Positions 51,303 to 60,977 of a DNA stretch of 64,000 nucleotides are shown one piece after another. The DNA lies in NCBI RefSeq assembly GCF_018860665.1, contig NZ_JAHKPK010000028.1:1-64000 (forward strand), written 5' to 3'. The DNA is from Pacificibacter marinus. GTDB taxonomy: Bacteria; Pseudomonadota; Alphaproteobacteria; Rhodobacterales; Rhodobacteraceae. Every line of letters begins with the position of its first letter. The stretch's first letter is position 1. The notes below the pieces were generated by a model. That model was given only the letters and a program-made list of their open reading frames with translations, made no database searches and was not told the DNA's origin. Made by a program: the position numbers and the translations under genes.

Positions 51303-54300
51303 TTAGCTACAGCCCGAAGTGCCGCCGCACGTATTACATTTCATACAGGTTCCGTTGCGCACGAGCGTGTAGTTGCCACATTCGCCACATGGATCGCCTT
51401 CATAGCCCTGCATTTTCGCTTTGGAGCGCAGATCAAGCGATGTCGCGCTGCTGGCCACTGTGCCAGACGACACTGCTGTGGTGCTTGCCGGCGACATTGC
51501 CGTTTCCGGCACCAATGTGTTCAATGCCACTTGCGGATCGATAGAGCCATCAAACGCCGCGGCCCCTACCCCGCCTTGCAGCACGACCAATTCTTGTGGC
51601 ATCCGCTTGCGCAAGTAACCCGTTGAGGAAATCTGCTTGAGCACCTCAATCGATTTGGCAGAAGCGTTTTCAGACGGAGAGCGTACATTGGACACGCCTT
51701 CTTCTTCGCCACGGCCCAGATCGTCGAAAGCATGACCTTCGGGTTTCACATGGGCCAAATCGGTGCGGTCCAAGTAGGACACAGCCAATTCACGGAAGAT
51801 GTAATCCAAAATCGATGTCGCATTTTTGATGCTGTCGTTGCCCTGCACCATGCCAGCGGGTTCGAATTTGGTAAAAGTAAAGGCATCAACGAACTCTTCG
51901 AGCGGCACGCCATATTGCAGGCCAACAGAGACCGCGATAGCGAAGTTGTTCATCATCGCACGGAATCCAGCGCCCTCTTTGTGCATATCGATAAAGATTT
52001 CGCCCAAGTTGCCGTCTTGGTATTCACCGGTGCGCAGGTACACTTTATGCCCGCCAACGATAGATTTCTGTGTGTAGCCTTTGCGGCGCGATGGCAGTTT
52101 TTCACGGCCACGAGCAACCTCTTTGATGATCACTTTTTCGATGATCTTTTCGGCCAGCACCTGCGCTTTTTCTTGAGTTGATCCTGAGGCCAGAATTTCT
52201 TCGGCTTCCTCGTCGTCTTCGATCAAAGCGGCGGCCAATGGTTGCGACAGCTTTGATCCGTCACGGTAAAGCGCATTGGCTTTGATGCCCAAAGACCATG
52301 ACAACTCATATGCGGCCAGACAATCTTCGATCGTGCCGTCATTGGCCATGTTGATGGTTTTGGAAATTGCGCCAGAGATAAAGGACTGCGCTGCCGCCAT
52401 CATTGTGATGTGGCTTTCAACAGACAGATAACGCTGACCTTTTTTTCCGCAGGCATTGGCACAATCAAAGATGCTGTAATGTTCTTTTTTCAGATGTGGC
52501 GCGCCCTCTAGGGTCATCGTCCCACAGACATGGTCATTGGCCGCCTCAATCTCAGCCTTGCTGAAACCGAGCGAGCGCAGCAAATCAAATGATGGATCAT
52601 TAAGTTTTTCTGCGGGGATGCCCAGCGTGCCCGTGCAGAAATCTTCACCCAAAGTCCATTGGTTGAACACAAAACGAATATCAAAAGCGGACGGCAATGC
52701 AGCTTCGATCTTTTTGATCTGCTCTTTGCCAAACCCGTGACCAATCAATGACGTGTGATTGATGCCCGGCGCATTGCCGATAGACCCATGCCCCACAGCA
52801 TAGGATACGATTTCTTCGATTTGACTGGAGGCATAGCCCTGTTTGGCCAGCGCGGCAGGCACAGACCGGTTGATGATTTTAAAGTAGCCACCCCCAGCAA
52901 GCTTTTTGAATTTCACCAAGGCGAAATCTGGCTCGATGCCTGTGGTGTCACAGTCCATCACCAAGCCGATGGTGCCTGTTGGGGCAATCACTGACACCTG
53001 CGCATTGCGGAAGCCGTGTTTCTCACCCAACTCCAGCGCCTCGTCCCAAGCTGTTTTGGACAGTTCAATCAAAGACGCATCAGGGCAATTGGCGTGATCC
53101 AGAGGCACAGGTTTGATATCCAACCCCTCATAGCCAGTGGATTTGCCGTAAGCCGCCGTACGGTGATTGCGAATGACCCGCAGCATGTGCGCGCGGTTTT
53201 TCTCGAATTTGGAAAAGGCACCCAGTTCGCCCGCAATCTCAGCAGAGGTCGCATAGGACACACCCGTCATGATCGCGGTCAAAGCGCCCGTCAGCGCACG
53301 GCCCTCATCGGAATCGTAACCATGGCCCATGTTCATCAACAACCCGCCGATATTGGCATAGCCAAGACCCAAGGTGCGGAAATCATAGGACCGCTGCGCG
53401 ATCTCTTTGGACGGGAACTGCGCCATCATCACCGAAATCTCAAGCGTCAGCGTCCAAAGGCGTGTGGCATGCATGTAGCTTTCGGCGTCGAACCCATCGC
53501 TTTTCAAGAACGTCAGCAAATTCATCGAGGCCAAGTTACAGGCCGTGTCATCCAAGAACATGTACTCAGAACAGGGGTTTGATCCACGGATCGCGCCGTC
53601 TTCTGGGCAGGTATGCCATGCGTTGACTGTATCGTGGAACTGGATGCCAGGATCGGCACAGGCCCAAGCGGCGTGGCCGACGTCTTGCCATAAATCACGG
53701 GCGCGCACGGTTTTGGCGACCGAGCCATCAGTACGGCGGATCAATTCCCAATCCGCGTCATCTTTCACCGCTTTCAAGAAGGCGTCCGTGACCCGCACAG
53801 AGTTGTTCGAATTTTGACCCGATACAGAGGCGTAGGCTTCGGAATCCCAATCAGTATCATATGTTGGGAATTCGATTTTGGCGTAGCCCTGCTTGGCGTA
53901 ATCCAAAACGCGTTTGACATAAGTCTCTGGGATACAAACTTTTTTCGCTTCTTTGATCGCTGCTTTCAGTGCCGGGTTTTTCGCTGGGGTAAAGGCATCT
54001 TCTTCGGCGCCATCCCATGTGCCAATCGCGTCGAAAATCTCGTTCAACTGGCGCTCATGCATTTTTGAGCCAGCGACGATTGAGGCCACTTTTTGCTCTT
54101 CGATGACTTTCCAGTTGATGAACTCTTCCACATCAGGGTGATCCATATCACAGATCACCATCTTGGCCGCACGGCGCGTTGTGCCGCCTGATTTGATCGC
54201 ACCAGCCGCACGGTCACCGATTTTCAGGAACCCCATAAGGCCAGAGGATTTGCCACCGCCTGAGAGCGCCTCGTCAGAGCCGCGCAGGGACGAAAAGTTG

Positions 54301-54998
54301 GTGCCTGTGCCAGAACCGTATTTAAACAAGCGCGCTTCACGCACCCAAAGATCCATGATGCCGCCATCACCAACCAAATCGTCGGATACCGATTGGATGA
54401 AACAGGCGTGTGGTTGTGGGTGCTCATAGGCTGACGTGGACCGCGTCAAAACGCCAGTCTCATGGTCCACATAATGGTGACCTTGGCCCGGTCCATCAAT
54501 GCCATAAGCCCAATGCAGACCCGTGTTAAACCACTGCGGTGAATTCGGCGCAGCCATTTGGCCCGCCAACATGAAACGCATTTCGTCAAAGTAAGCGCGT
54601 GCGTCATCTTCAGAGGTGAAATAGCCACCCTTCCAGCCCCAATACGTCCAAGCACCCGCCAAACGGTCGAACACCTGCTTGGCAGAGGTCTCCCCTCCAA
54701 AGCGCTCAGCTTCGGGCAATTTCGCGAGAGCCGCTTCATCAGGCGCGGATTTCCACAAGAACGACGGAACGCCCTTTTCTTTGATCCGCTTCAACGCGGT
54801 GGGCACACCCGCTTTGCGAAAGTATTTTTGCGCAATCACATCTGAGGCCACTTGGCTCCAATTGGCGGGGATTTCACATTCATCAAGTTTGAACACAACA
54901 GTGCCATCTGGATTTCGGATTTCCGAAGACGTCTTTTGAAACGCCATATCGGCATATGCATCTGACCCAGACTTAGTGAATTTGCGTTCGATCTTCAT
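51303..54998 (-). CDS. nrdJ: Adenosylcobalamin-dependent (class II) ribonucleotide reductase
   Basis: A 1,231-residue enzyme that reduces ribonucleotides to deoxyribonucleotides using a B12-derived radical, with or without oxygen. Seen: QFFNTGLHW-type substrate region written [57 protein letters not shown] with the active-site Cys and Asn, [19 protein letters not shown], and a C-terminal zinc/cysteine tail (CGECGNYTL ... CMKCNTCGG). The ATG at 54998 ([11 protein letters not shown]) is preferred over an upstream TTG. The long leader upstream is described separately. Confidence 0.94.
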   Translation of the reverse strand: MKIERKFTKSGSDAYADMAFQKTSSEIRNPDGTVVFKLDECEIPANWSQVASDVIAQKYFRKAGVPTALKRIKEKGVPSFLWKSAPDEAALAKLPEAERFGGETSAKQVFDRLAGAWTYWGWKGGYFTSEDDARAYFDEMRFMLAGQMAAPNSPQWFNTGLHWAYGIDGPGQGHHYVDHETGVLTRSTSAYEHPQPHACFIQSVSDDLVGDGGIMDLWVREARLFKYGSGTGTNFSSLRGSDEALSGGGKSSGLMGFLKIGDRAAGAIKSGGTTRRAAKMVICDMDHPDVEEFINWKVIEEQKVASIVAGSKMHERQLNEIFDAIGTWDGAEEDAFTPAKNPALKAAIKEAKKVCIPETYVKRVLDYAKQGYAKIEFPTYDTDWDSEAYASVSGQNSNNSVRVTDAFLKAVKDDADWELIRRTDGSVAKTVRARDLWQDVGHAAWACADPGIQFHDTVNAWHTCPEDGAIRGSNPCSEYMFLDDTACNLASMNLLTFLKSDGFDAESYMHATRLWTLTLEISVMMAQFPSKEIAQRSYDFRTLGLGYANIGGLLMNMGHGYDSDEGRALTGALTAIMTGVSYATSAEIAGELGAFSKFEKNRAHMLRVIRNHRTAAYGKSTGYEGLDIKPVPLDHANCPDASLIELSKTAWDEALELGEKHGFRNAQVSVIAPTGTIGLVMDCDTTGIEPDFALVKFKKLAGGGYFKIINRSVPAALAKQGYASSQIEEIVSYAVGHGSIGNAPGINHTSLIGHGFGKEQIKKIEAALPSAFDIRFVFNQWTLGEDFCTGTLGIPAEKLNDPSFDLLRSLGFSKAEIEAANDHVCGTMTLEGAPHLKKEHYSIFDCANACGKKGQRYLSVESHITMMAAAQSFISGAISKTINMANDGTIEDCLAAYELSWSLGIKANALYRDGSKLSQPLAAALIEDDEEAEEILASGSTQEKAQVLAEKIIEKVIIKEVARGREKLPSRRKGYTQKSIVGGHKVYLRTGEYQDGNLGEIFIDMHKEGAGFRAMMNNFAIAVSVGLQYGVPLEEFVDAFTFTKFEPAGMVQGNDSIKNATSILDYIFRELAVSYLDRTDLAHVKPEGHAFDDLGRGEEEGVSNVRSPSENASAKSIEVLKQISSTGYLRKRMPQELVVLQGGVGAAAFDGSIDPQVALNTLVPETAMSPASTTAVSSGTVASSATSLDLRSKAKMQGYEGDPCGECGNYTLVRNGTCMKCNTCGGTSGCS

Positions 54999-55019
54999 GG
55001 ATAACTGCCCCGTATTCAA

Positions 55020-55945
55020 CTTACTGTTTTACGCGTCACCAGAGCCTTGTGACGCTGGTGCGGCGGGCCTTTTGACCCTGAATTTCATACCTTTGAGCTG
55101 AATGAAGCAGCTCGCCTTGCCATCAATCGCGATCACTCAGGTCAAAAGCGTCAGGGAAACATCGCAAAAATCGGCAAACCGATTCCACGCTGGACCTGTG
55201 AGAATTACAAATCCAGTCAAAGGCCAAGCCCTTGGGTAGTATGTGCGAGTGTCGTCCAACAGGTCTAAATCTTTGACAGTCTCTAATTCCGGTAACGCCA
55301 TATCGTGTTTGGCACCGCCTAGAGTTATTGTTTCAAAGATACATTTGATCGTCTCTTTTTGATCTGATCGTCTCTTGTTGATCGCCTCTTGTCCCTGACC
55401 GCCATTGAGCCACTAAATATAGTATCTCGCCAACCGACCAGCACAATGTGCAGCGTTATACCCCGTTCGGTCAACGCCAAAATTAGCACTTAGGCAACCT
55501 CTTTCTTATTGACGGATTTCACCCACAGGGCACATCGATTCGCATCCGTCAGCGTTAATACAAATCTCTTTTATTTCTAGGGCTTTGCCGACACAGTTTA
55601 ACCAATTGGCTGAAAGCTTGTGGATAAGTACATGGGATAAAAAAGGATGATTGGGGTCAAAACAACCCTATGCTGCACAATCAATAAGCACACAACATAT
55701 AGTAGCCATATATGGTGAGGTCGCCGTTGTAAGGCTCTGAATTTCTTAAAATTAAGGGAAAACTACACATTCTCCATCAAAAATTAGACCTATTCTTAAG
55801 ATTTTCAAAACCAGACAAGCACAACCTTAAATTGCGTTCATTTTGACGAATCAAAGAATTGAAATGTAACGATTCTGCTAAGGCCAAAAAGGTGCGAACG
55901 CAGGCAATGACCACAGCATCTAGTGGGAACCGATGCCCGAAACGC
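55020..55945. promoter_or_regulatory. Long nrdJ upstream region with structured leader and NrdR-box-like site
   Basis: About 925 bp without a convincing gene. On the minus strand a promoter candidate TTGTGC, 16 bp, TACTAT overlaps an NrdR-box-like CACTAAATATAGTAT (55411-55425). Downstream are three tandem TGATCGYCTCTTKT units (55346, 55365, 55379). Nearer the gene are hairpins 55069-55077/55140-55148 (CTTTTGACC/GGTCAAAAG), GAGCTG/CAGCTC (55095-55113) and GCGTCAC/GTGACGC (55033-55055). A second AT-rich palindromic patch at 55690-55718 (ACACAACATATAGTAG, CCATATATGG) resembles NrdR sites less well. Confidence 0.45.
55029..55088 (-). CDS. Possible short upstream ORF in the nrdJ leader
   Basis: A 19-codon ORF (MKFRVKRPAAPASQGSGDA) ends 30 bp before the nrdJ ATG. 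AAAGG precedes it closely. It overlaps the hairpins of the leader, so the sequence may be constrained by RNA folding rather than by peptide. Confidence 0.2.
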   Translation of the reverse strand: MKFRVKRPAAPASQGSGDA

Positions 55946-55987
55946 AAAAAGCGCCTTGAGCCTCTAGAGGTCCAATGCGCTTTGCAT
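55946..55987 (-). terminator. Terminator after tRNA-Pro
   Basis: Stem AAAGCGC/GCGCTTT on the minus strand with an inner CCTCTAGAGG palindrome, followed by a short T tract; 18 bp beyond the tRNA 3' end. Confidence 0.65.
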
Positions 55988-56004
55988 ATCGTATATTTAG
56001 TAAA

Positions 56005-56081
56005 TGGTCGGGACGGCAAGATTCGAACTTGCGGCCTACGGTACCCAAAACCGTCGCGCTACCAGGCTGCGCTACGCCCCG
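56005..56081 (-). tRNA. tRNA-Pro (anticodon TGG)
   Basis: On the minus strand a full cloverleaf: acceptor stem CGGGGCG/CGTCCCG, D arm with AGCGCAGCCTGGTAGCGC, anticodon loop TTTTGGG giving TGG, and T arm GTTCGAATC. The discriminator A and CCA end are encoded. It reads CCA and other Pro codons. Confidence 0.97.
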
Positions 56082-56122
56082 ACTGAGGGTTCTATAAGGG
56101 CAGTGATTGGGGATGAAAACCC

Positions 56123-56659
56123 CTATTTTGCATCACAGGGCAAAGAAGTGTAAAAATCGTAAGCCGGATGCAAAAGCACGTCGCCAATTGCGATGCTTTT
56201 GGCCTTAGAAACACCGGCATTTATCTCCAAAACAGAAAAAACAGCCTCTCCACCAAAAATTGCAGTTTCGTCATGAGGAATGGCATTTTCATGGATCGAG
56301 ACGATGGTGCCGCTCTGATCTGTGAAAATCATATCGAGGGGAATCAATGTGTTCTTCATCCAAAAGTTTACAGGCCGCGGTTTGGGATAGACGAATAACA
56401 TCCCTGCATCCTCATCCATCGCCTCAACAAACATCAATCCACGGGCGCGTTCTGCTGCATCATCGGCCACATCAACGGAAAAGGTATGAGACCCGCTTTG
56501 AGTTTCGATGACAACATGGTCCGCATCGCATGACAGAGCCTCGGCCCGCCCCGTGCTGGCTGCGAACACCGCCAAAGCCGCAGCAAGGCACAGGCTGGCT
56601 TTCTGTGGCTTGGATGCAGACCGTTGCGTCACAGGCAGGCGATAAAACCACTCACGCAC
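56123..56659 (-). CDS. DUF192 exported protein
   Basis: A DUF192 protein of about 178 residues. A signal peptide (ASLCLAAALAVFAAS, then GRAEA) precedes the domain: DDAAERARGLMFVEAMDEDA, GMLFVYPKPRPVNFWMKNTL, IPLDMIFTDQSGTIVSIHEN and VLEINAGVSKAKSIAIGD are the family core. The longest frame reaches 56800, but that would cross the terminator of the preceding cold-shock gene at 56680-56707. The GTG at 56659 is therefore chosen, although without a strong ribosome binding site. Function unknown; DUF192 proteins are envelope-associated. Confidence 0.75.
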   Translation of the reverse strand: MREWFYRLPVTQRSASKPQKASLCLAAALAVFAASTGRAEALSCDADHVVIETQSGSHTFSVDVADDAAERARGLMFVEAMDEDAGMLFVYPKPRPVNFWMKNTLIPLDMIFTDQSGTIVSIHENAIPHDETAIFGGEAVFSVLEINAGVSKAKSIAIGDVLLHPAYDFYTSLPCDAK

Positions 56660-56679
56660 AGACAGAACCGAGCACGCAG

Positions 56680-56707
56680 AAAAAAGGGCCACACATTGTG
56701 CAGCCCT
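56680..56707 (-). terminator. Terminator after the dual cold-shock gene
   Basis: On the minus strand AGGGCTGCAC/GTGTGGCCCT (two G-U pairs) and a TTTTTT tract, 17 bp after the stop of the cold-shock gene. Confidence 0.75.
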
Positions 56708-56723
56708 AAAAGATTTAAAAGAA

Positions 56724-57302
56724 TTACTCTGCATTCGCGTGTAGCTCCAAAGCGACGTCTTCGGCATACCCTGCCCCAGAATCATCACGCGCCGCCACAT
56801 CCCAGGCGATCACCTGTGCTGCCATGCGACCTCTGCGCCCATCGATGACACGCAGTGCTACGGCTTCACCTGGCATAAGATCGGCCAGTCCAGAACGACG
56901 TAAAACTTCGACGTGAACAAAAATATCATCAGATTTGCCAAAGACATTGGCGAATCCGAATCCCTTACCCTTATCGAACCACTTGACCCGTGCCGGTTCA
57001 AGCGGCGTGTCCAGATCCGCGCCTTCCAGATGTTCAAGGTCTTCCAGTGACGGTCCAACGGATGCCAAAGGTGGCTCGATCGATAGAACTTCTATGGCTT
57101 GAATGCCCCGATCTGTTTCTTGCACGGTCAGCCGAATATTGGCAGCATCGGCAACAGTGCTTTGACCAAAGACCCTTAGGACATTGGCATGTAGCAAAAT
57201 ATCAGGGCCGCCGTCATCTGCGACGACAAAACCAAATCCTCTTGCAGGGTCGAACCATTTTACCTGTCCGGCCACCATTTTTTCTAAATTATTGTCGCTC
57301 AT
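56724..57302 (-). CDS. Dual cold-shock-domain protein
   Basis: A 192-residue protein with two CSDs joined by an acidic linker (EDLEHLEGADLDTPLEPA). The first has GQVKWFDPARGFGFVVADDG and DILLHANVLR; the second has ARVKWFDKGKGFGFANVFGK and DIFVHVEVLRRSG. Both RNP-like aromatic motifs are kept, so single-stranded nucleic acid binding is expected. Two-domain CSPs of this size are typical of Rhodobacteraceae. ATG 57302 has GAGATGGG upstream; in-frame ATGs exist at 57311 and 57341. Confidence 0.88.
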   Translation of the reverse strand: MSDNNLEKMVAGQVKWFDPARGFGFVVADDGGPDILLHANVLRVFGQSTVADAANIRLTVQETDRGIQAIEVLSIEPPLASVGPSLEDLEHLEGADLDTPLEPARVKWFDKGKGFGFANVFGKSDDIFVHVEVLRRSGLADLMPGEAVALRVIDGRRGRMAAQVIAWDVAARDDSGAGYAEDVALELHANAE

Positions 57303-57477
57303 ATTTCCCATCTCTTTTGAAGGCGCAACATGCGCTTTCAAATATTTTGGGGCACTTGCCCCTCATCCCGAGGATAAGGTGCGACAAACTGCACGCAGGA
57401 TCAAGGTGCGAAGGACCTGTCTTTTAGTTGTTATGGTAACATTACTTACCCAAACGACAAATTTACCCTACGTAAGC

Positions 57478-58086
57478 CTAAGGGTTAAGCAATGAAACGG
57501 ACCACGAATCAGCCTCAGTCGCCCGAGTCCAACGGAATCGGTCATGAAGCCGAAAGTCCCCAGCCGCCCAAAATTCGATTTCGGTTGGCACGATACGATA
57601 GCCGCCCCAGAACGGCGGGCGCTTGGGGTTTGGTCCATGCTTCAGGCCTTGTTTGGCAACAGCTTCCATGAGTGAAGCCTTGGACGCCAAAGGGCGCGAC
57701 TGCGCAGAGGCCCAAGCGCCAATGCGACTGCCAAGCGCACGCGATTTGTAGTAAAGATCAGAAGCCTCGTCACTTTCGCGCATAATTTTACCGCGCACCC
57801 GAATTTGGCGCTGCAAAGTTTTCCAATGCATTACAAAAGCGGCTTTGCCTGCGGTTTCTATCTCACCGGCTTTGACGCTTTCATAATTTGTGAAAAACAC
57901 GAAAGCATCATCTTCGATCGCTTTGAGCAGCACCATACGCGCATTGGGCATACCCTCCGTGTCCACTGTCGACAAAGCGATGGCATTGGGATCATTCACT
58001 TCAGTTGCGGTGGCCTCAGCGAGCCAAGTACGCGCGATCTCGAACGGATTATCGCCTTTGAAAATACCACTGCGTTTGACGTCCAT
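57478..58086 (-). CDS. pdxH: Pyridoxamine 5'-phosphate oxidase
   Basis: A 202-residue FMN flavoprotein oxidising pyridoxine/pyridoxamine 5'-phosphate to pyridoxal 5'-phosphate. Family segments: [69 protein letters not shown] and the C-terminal [17 protein letters not shown] and LHDRFRW. Start at 58086 has the strong AAGGAGATCAGCCC site; the frame extends 19 codons further upstream. Divergent from fabI. Confidence 0.94.
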   Translation of the reverse strand: MDVKRSGIFKGDNPFEIARTWLAEATATEVNDPNAIALSTVDTEGMPNARMVLLKAIEDDAFVFFTNYESVKAGEIETAGKAAFVMHWKTLQRQIRVRGKIMRESDEASDLYYKSRALGSRIGAWASAQSRPLASKASLMEAVAKQGLKHGPNPKRPPFWGGYRIVPTEIEFWAAGDFRLHDRFRWTRATEADSWSVSLLNP

Positions 58087-58337
58087 GGGCTGATCTCCTT
58101 TGCATGATACCAGTGGAATATCCTGTCGCCCGCGCCACAACAAGGGGACGGATCAAACGCTGGGGACTTGGCCGCATATCACGGGGCATTTCACCACATA
58201 TATAGTGCACGACACATATGTATGTCAGCCGTATGTCAAAACCACAGGCTTGATAGCGCGGGCCAAACCGCATAAAGCCTATACCAAACGCAGCACAAAC
58301 GCAGCACAAACGCAGCATATAGGTGGGAGAACCGACC
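58087..58337. promoter_or_regulatory. Divergent pdxH-fabI promoter region with 11-bp tandem repeats
   Basis: About 250 bp with no gene. Three direct 11-bp units (AAACGCAGCAC at 58286, 58297 and, last base changed, 58308) lie just ahead of the fabI ribosome binding site. AT-rich palindromic stretches (CATATATAG, CACATATGTATGTC) lie between 58195 and 58235. Confidence 0.4.
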
Positions 58338-59141
58338 ATGACAAAACTTATGGACGGAAAACGCGGTCTGATCATGGGCCTTGCCAACGACAAATCAATC
58401 GCTTGGGGCATCGCCAAGGCACTGGCCGAGCATGGCGCAGAGCTTTGCTTTTCATACCAAGGCGAACAACTGAAAAAACGCGTTGATCCTTTGGCGGAAA
58501 AACTCGGCTCTGACTTTGTCGTGCCTTGCGATGTGTCTGACGGCGCCTCAATCGATGCGCTTTTTGCACAGATCAAGGAAAAATGGGGTAAGATCGATTT
58601 CATCGTGCATGCCATCGGCTTTTCCGACAAAGGCGAATTGCGTGGGCGTTACGTTGACACTACCCGCGACAATTTTAACCTGACGATGGATATTTCGGTC
58701 TATTCCTTCACCGCCGTGGCACAGCGCGCCGCGACACTGATGACCGATGGCGGTTCTATGCTGACCATGACCTATTATGGCGCGGAACGTGTGATGCCGC
58801 ATTACAATGTTATGGGCGTGGCCAAAGCCGCGTTGGAAGCCTCAGTGCGCTATTTGGCCGAAGATTTGGGCAAAGACGGCATTCGCGTCAATTCCATCTC
58901 TGCGGGACCAATCAAGACACTCGCCGCCTCTGGCATTGGCGATTTCCGCTACATTATGAAATGGAACGAATACAATTCGCCATTGCGCCGCAATGTGACC
59001 ATTGACGATGTCGGTGGCTCAGCTTTGTACCTCTTGTCTGATCTGGGCGCGGGCGTCACAGGCGAGACGCATCACGTTGATGCGGGCTACCACGTTGTCG
59101 GCATGAAAGCCGTTGACGCACCTGACATCACCAAGGGCTAG
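58338..59141 (+). CDS. fabI: Enoyl-ACP reductase (NADH)
   Basis: A 267-residue short-chain dehydrogenase-type enzyme that reduces trans-2-enoyl-ACP in fatty acid elongation; target of triclosan. Cofactor motif [20 protein letters not shown] is the FabI signature. The catalytic Tyr-x6-Lys is [20 protein letters not shown], and [19 protein letters not shown] is the substrate-loop region. ATG 58338 has GGGAGA ahead; an ATG 15 bp upstream is in frame. Confidence 0.94.
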   Translation: MTKLMDGKRGLIMGLANDKSIAWGIAKALAEHGAELCFSYQGEQLKKRVDPLAEKLGSDFVVPCDVSDGASIDALFAQIKEKWGKIDFIVHAIGFSDKGELRGRYVDTTRDNFNLTMDISVYSFTAVAQRAATLMTDGGSMLTMTYYGAERVMPHYNVMGVAKAALEASVRYLAEDLGKDGIRVNSISAGPIKTLAASGIGDFRYIMKWNEYNSPLRRNVTIDDVGGSALYLLSDLGAGVTGETHHVDAGYHVVGMKAVDAPDITKG

Positions 59142-59144
59142 ACC

Positions 59145-59762
59145 GTGACACTGGCGGCGCTTGTCGCATTTTACTTTATACATCTGGCCGCGGCGATTTC
59201 GCCGGGGCCGGCTGTTTTATTGGCGGCGCGCACAGCCCTGCGCGACGGCATGCTTAAGGGCGCATATCTTGCCATCGGCATCGGGCTTGGCGCGTGCTTT
59301 TGGGCCCTTGCAGCCCTTTTCGGACTGGCCATTTTGTTCCAAGTCGCGCCGGTTCTTTTGACCGTGCTCAAAATTTGCGGCGGTCTGTATCTTGGATATT
59401 TGGCCTATAAAATATGGAAACATGCGCCAGAGCCGATGACAACAGAAATGCCGGAAGGTTATGAGGGCTTATCGGGGCTTGCTTTGATCTGGCTTGGCAT
59501 CACCACGCAATTGGCCAATCCGAAACCGGCTTTGTTCTTTGGAACGATTTTTTTGACGCTCGTTCCTGCGCATCCCCCGCTTTGGGTCTATCCCGCCGTT
59601 CTTTCTATAATATTTATTAACGATTGCGGTTGGAATATCATCGTGTCGCGTCTCTTTTCGCTTGAGCGCACACGCCGCACCTATCTAACTCTAAAAACAA
59701 CCATCGATCGCGTTTTTGGCGGCCTATTGGCGGCCCTCAGCGCCAAACTCGTTCTCAGCTAA
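59145..59762 (+). CDS. LysE family translocator
   Basis: A 205-residue membrane exporter with six hydrophobic segments. The LysE/RhtB signature [20 protein letters not shown] is near the N-terminus, then [20 protein letters not shown] and [15 protein letters not shown] and [19 protein letters not shown]. Members export amino acids or homoserine lactones. It starts with GTG 3 bp after the fabI stop and is probably cotranscribed with fabI and gpt. Confidence 0.88.
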   Translation: MTLAALVAFYFIHLAAAISPGPAVLLAARTALRDGMLKGAYLAIGIGLGACFWALAALFGLAILFQVAPVLLTVLKICGGLYLGYLAYKIWKHAPEPMTTEMPEGYEGLSGLALIWLGITTQLANPKPALFFGTIFLTLVPAHPPLWVYPAVLSIIFINDCGWNIIVSRLFSLERTRRTYLTLKTTIDRVFGGLLAALSAKLVLS

Positions 59763-59772
59763 GGACCACGAC

Positions 59773-60276
59773 ATGACAGACCGTTTGCCACACGAAAAAG
59801 GGTTTCACATCAGCTGGGATCAAATTCACCGCGATAGTCGCGCTTTGGCATGGCGTCTGGATGGTAAAGGTCCCGACGCGGGCGCATGGCGTGCAGTCGT
59901 CGCGATCACCCGTGGCGGCATGGCCCCTGCGATGATCATCGCGCGCGAATTGGACATTCGCACTGTGGATACGATTTCGGTCAAGTCCTATGATCACCAA
60001 AACCAAGGCGCGGCCGAAGTGCTCAAAGCGCCGGACAGTGAGATGATGGGCGACGGCACTGGTATTCTGGTCATTGATGATCTTGTGGACAGCGGCAAAA
60101 CGCTTGAGCTGGTGCGCGAATTATATCCGCAGGCGCATTTCGCGACCGTTTACGCCAAACCGCAAGGCCGGCCACAGGTTGACACCTTTATCACCGAAGT
60201 CTCGCAAGACACATGGATCTTTTTCCCATGGGATATGGCGCTGCAATATGTGCAACCCTATCGAGGCAAAGACTGA
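59773..60276 (+). CDS. gpt: Xanthine phosphoribosyltransferase
   Basis: A 167-residue purine salvage enzyme forming XMP/GMP from xanthine/guanine and [24 protein letters not shown] is the N-terminal signature, [14 protein letters not shown] is the PRPP-binding loop, and [16 protein letters not shown] is the characteristic C-terminus of Gpt. ATG 59773 is 10 bp after the LysE-type gene with AAGGA. Confidence 0.92.
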   Translation: MTDRLPHEKGFHISWDQIHRDSRALAWRLDGKGPDAGAWRAVVAITRGGMAPAMIIARELDIRTVDTISVKSYDHQNQGAAEVLKAPDSEMMGDGTGILVIDDLVDSGKTLELVRELYPQAHFATVYAKPQGRPQVDTFITEVSQDTWIFFPWDMALQYVQPYRGKD

Positions 60277-60298
60277 TTTAGGTCCAAAGCCACACAGT

Positions 60299-60323
60299 TA
60301 AAGCGCCCATCAGGGGCGTTTTA
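60299..60323 (+). terminator. Terminator after gpt
   Basis: Stem CGCCC/GGGCG (60304-60308 with 60314-60318) followed by TTTT. Confidence 0.65.
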
Positions 60324-60372
60324 CCCCCGCGCAGTCAGCAACGCCACGAATGGTTGATCCACTCAAACCTCG

Positions 60373-60651
60373 TTAGGCCAGATTTAAATCCGCGCAGCCG
60401 CCGAGAGCAGCCTTTTTGGCTTGTTGTATTGCGGATCGTGCGGCTTCTGCGCTCGACAGTGGGTCAAAGGCGCTGGCGACATGTTCGACCGCCGTACAAG
60501 CCGCGCGCATAAGAAACGCACTTTGCCTTGGCATAATTTCATATGACCCATCGCGGACCTCATCTAAGAGGGCCTCCATCAAGGTGATATTTTGCGCTTT
60601 TGCATAGGCCAAAGCGCATTCTAGTTTCTCGATCAACTGGTTTATCAGCAT
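60373..60651 (-). CDS. Small helical hypothetical protein
   Basis: A 92-residue helical protein (LINQLIEKLECALAYAKAQN, YEIMPRQSAFLMRAACTAVE, AEAARSAIQQAKKAALGG). In-frame ATGs occur at 60651 and 60663. Amphipathic helices and two to three cysteines suggest a small regulatory protein. No family recognised; it lies alone between gpt and the aminotransferase on the opposite strand. Confidence 0.55.
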   Translation of the reverse strand: MLINQLIEKLECALAYAKAQNITLMEALLDEVRDGSYEIMPRQSAFLMRAACTAVEHVASAFDPLSSAEAARSAIQQAKKAALGGCADLNLA

Positions 60652-60663
60652 GTTGAACCTCAC

Positions 60664-60977
60664 GAACTCGATAAAGTATTGTTATGATTGGTCGCGGCCT
60701 CAAAATACGCGGCGACGACTGATCAACTATCCCCCAAACAGGCCATCGAAAAGTTAACGTTGTGCGACATGGAGCACTTCAAAGCGCTCAAACCACAAAC
60801 ACGATAAAAATTGCGCCGCACTCCGCTGCAATTGCAAGCAAATGAGGCGCGAAAGGAATTGCTCATCATGCGGCAATTCGCACAATCTTGGGGTGATTGA
60901 AAACCCGTTTCAGGAAGGTTAGCTGTAAGTCACCGCCGTCGTAAAATCACTATGATCCGCCACAAAAGGACATCGCC
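60664..60977. other. Intergenic region before the aminotransferase
   Basis: 314 bp without a gene. No strong promoter or terminator was recognised; imperfect GC-rich inverted repeats (GAATTGC near 60860-60890) are present. Confidence 0.35.

Noticed and set aside
55690-55718. Pair of NrdR boxes at the far end of the nrdJ upstream region
   Set aside because: The two AT-rich elements overlap at 13 bp instead of the usual about 31 bp spacing, and lie almost 700 bp from the gene; only the site at 55411 was kept as a candidate.
55859-56086. Plus-strand 75-codon frame ending in [17 protein letters not shown]
   Set aside because: It is the antisense translation of tRNA-Pro and its flank, a well-known false gene pattern.
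58286-58318. CRISPR-like array
   Set aside because: Units are 11-bp direct tandem repeats without spacers. No CRISPR array or cas gene was seen in the window.
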